Of a stretch of DNA of 64,000 bases, positions 63,954-64,000 are shown in pieces. This DNA comes from JAWKNZ01 sp041391425 (lineage in GTDB: Bacteria > Bdellovibrionota_B > Oligoflexia > Oligoflexales > JAWKNZ01). Made by a program: the position numbers and the translations under genes. Each line of letters opens with the position of its first letter. The stretch's first letter is position 1. The notes under the pieces were generated by a model. It did not search any database. It was not told the DNA's origin and saw nothing but the letters and a program-made list of their open reading frames with translations. The DNA lies in assembly GCA_041391425.1 (NCBI GenBank), contig JAWKNZ010000016.1:1-64000 (forward strand), in the 5' to 3' direction.

Positions 63954-64000
63954 TGACTGTATCGCCTTTTAATAATTATGATCTACACTACCGATCTTTT

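Overview
The window is an AT-rich chromosomal segment from a Gram-negative bacterium. It carries lgt, an LpxL/HtrB-type lipid A acyltransferase, many lipobox lipoproteins, a Tat substrate, a multihaem cytochrome and an HD-GYP protein. A class I lysyl-tRNA synthetase, TPR/PEGA proteins, a secreted beta-propeller protein and an arsenosugar cluster suggest a deltaproteobacterial-type or Bdellovibrionota/Oligoflexia-like lineage. That placement is a weak inference from gene content. No rRNA, tRNA, CRISPR array, prophage or intact transposase was seen.

Layout. 0-4.2 kb: receiver protein, SpoU methyltransferase, metG, lgt. 4.2-8.7 kb: outer-membrane-type protein, TPR/PEGA protein, and a gene-poor stretch with miniature transposable elements of three families. 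8.7-15.5 kb: HD-GYP phosphodiesterase, thiI, GspC/PilP-like protein, cytochrome c fusion, LEA14-like lipoprotein, class I LysRS. 15.7-25.2 kb: a large lipoprotein and a beta-propeller lipoprotein, both frame-disrupted, a 2OG-Fe(II) oxygenase, and a DnaC-like ATPase followed by a diverged relative. 25.3-29.8 kb: twelve-haem cytochrome, mutarotase, lipid A acyltransferase, secreted protein with terminator. 30.1-33.9 kb: arsenosugar genes (arsS, arsM, two glycosyltransferases). 34-41.5 kb: Tat protein, response regulator, SnoaL-like protein, Crp/Fnr remnant, two large lipoproteins. 41.8-49 kb: leftward operon of acyl-CoA carboxylase (beta, biotin carboxylase, biotin carrier), pgpA, bioD and bioA, so the enzyme that needs biotin is co-transcribed with two biotin synthesis genes. 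49.5-64 kb: reductase, pepN, O-methyltransferase, DJ-1/PfpI protein, metallophosphoesterase lipoprotein, ribA, xseAB, TPR protein, deoC.

Two points stand out. First, there are at least three families of short non-coding transposable elements, most copies with recognisable target-site duplications. One family has IS66-like ends and a hairpin whose two copies differ by a compensatory base pair. Second, about a dozen reading-frame breaks all behave as missing bases, nearly all in homopolymer runs. Seven lie within 750 bp across bioD and the end of pgpA. This looks more like local consensus error than gene decay, and it hides what reads as a BioD-BioA fusion.
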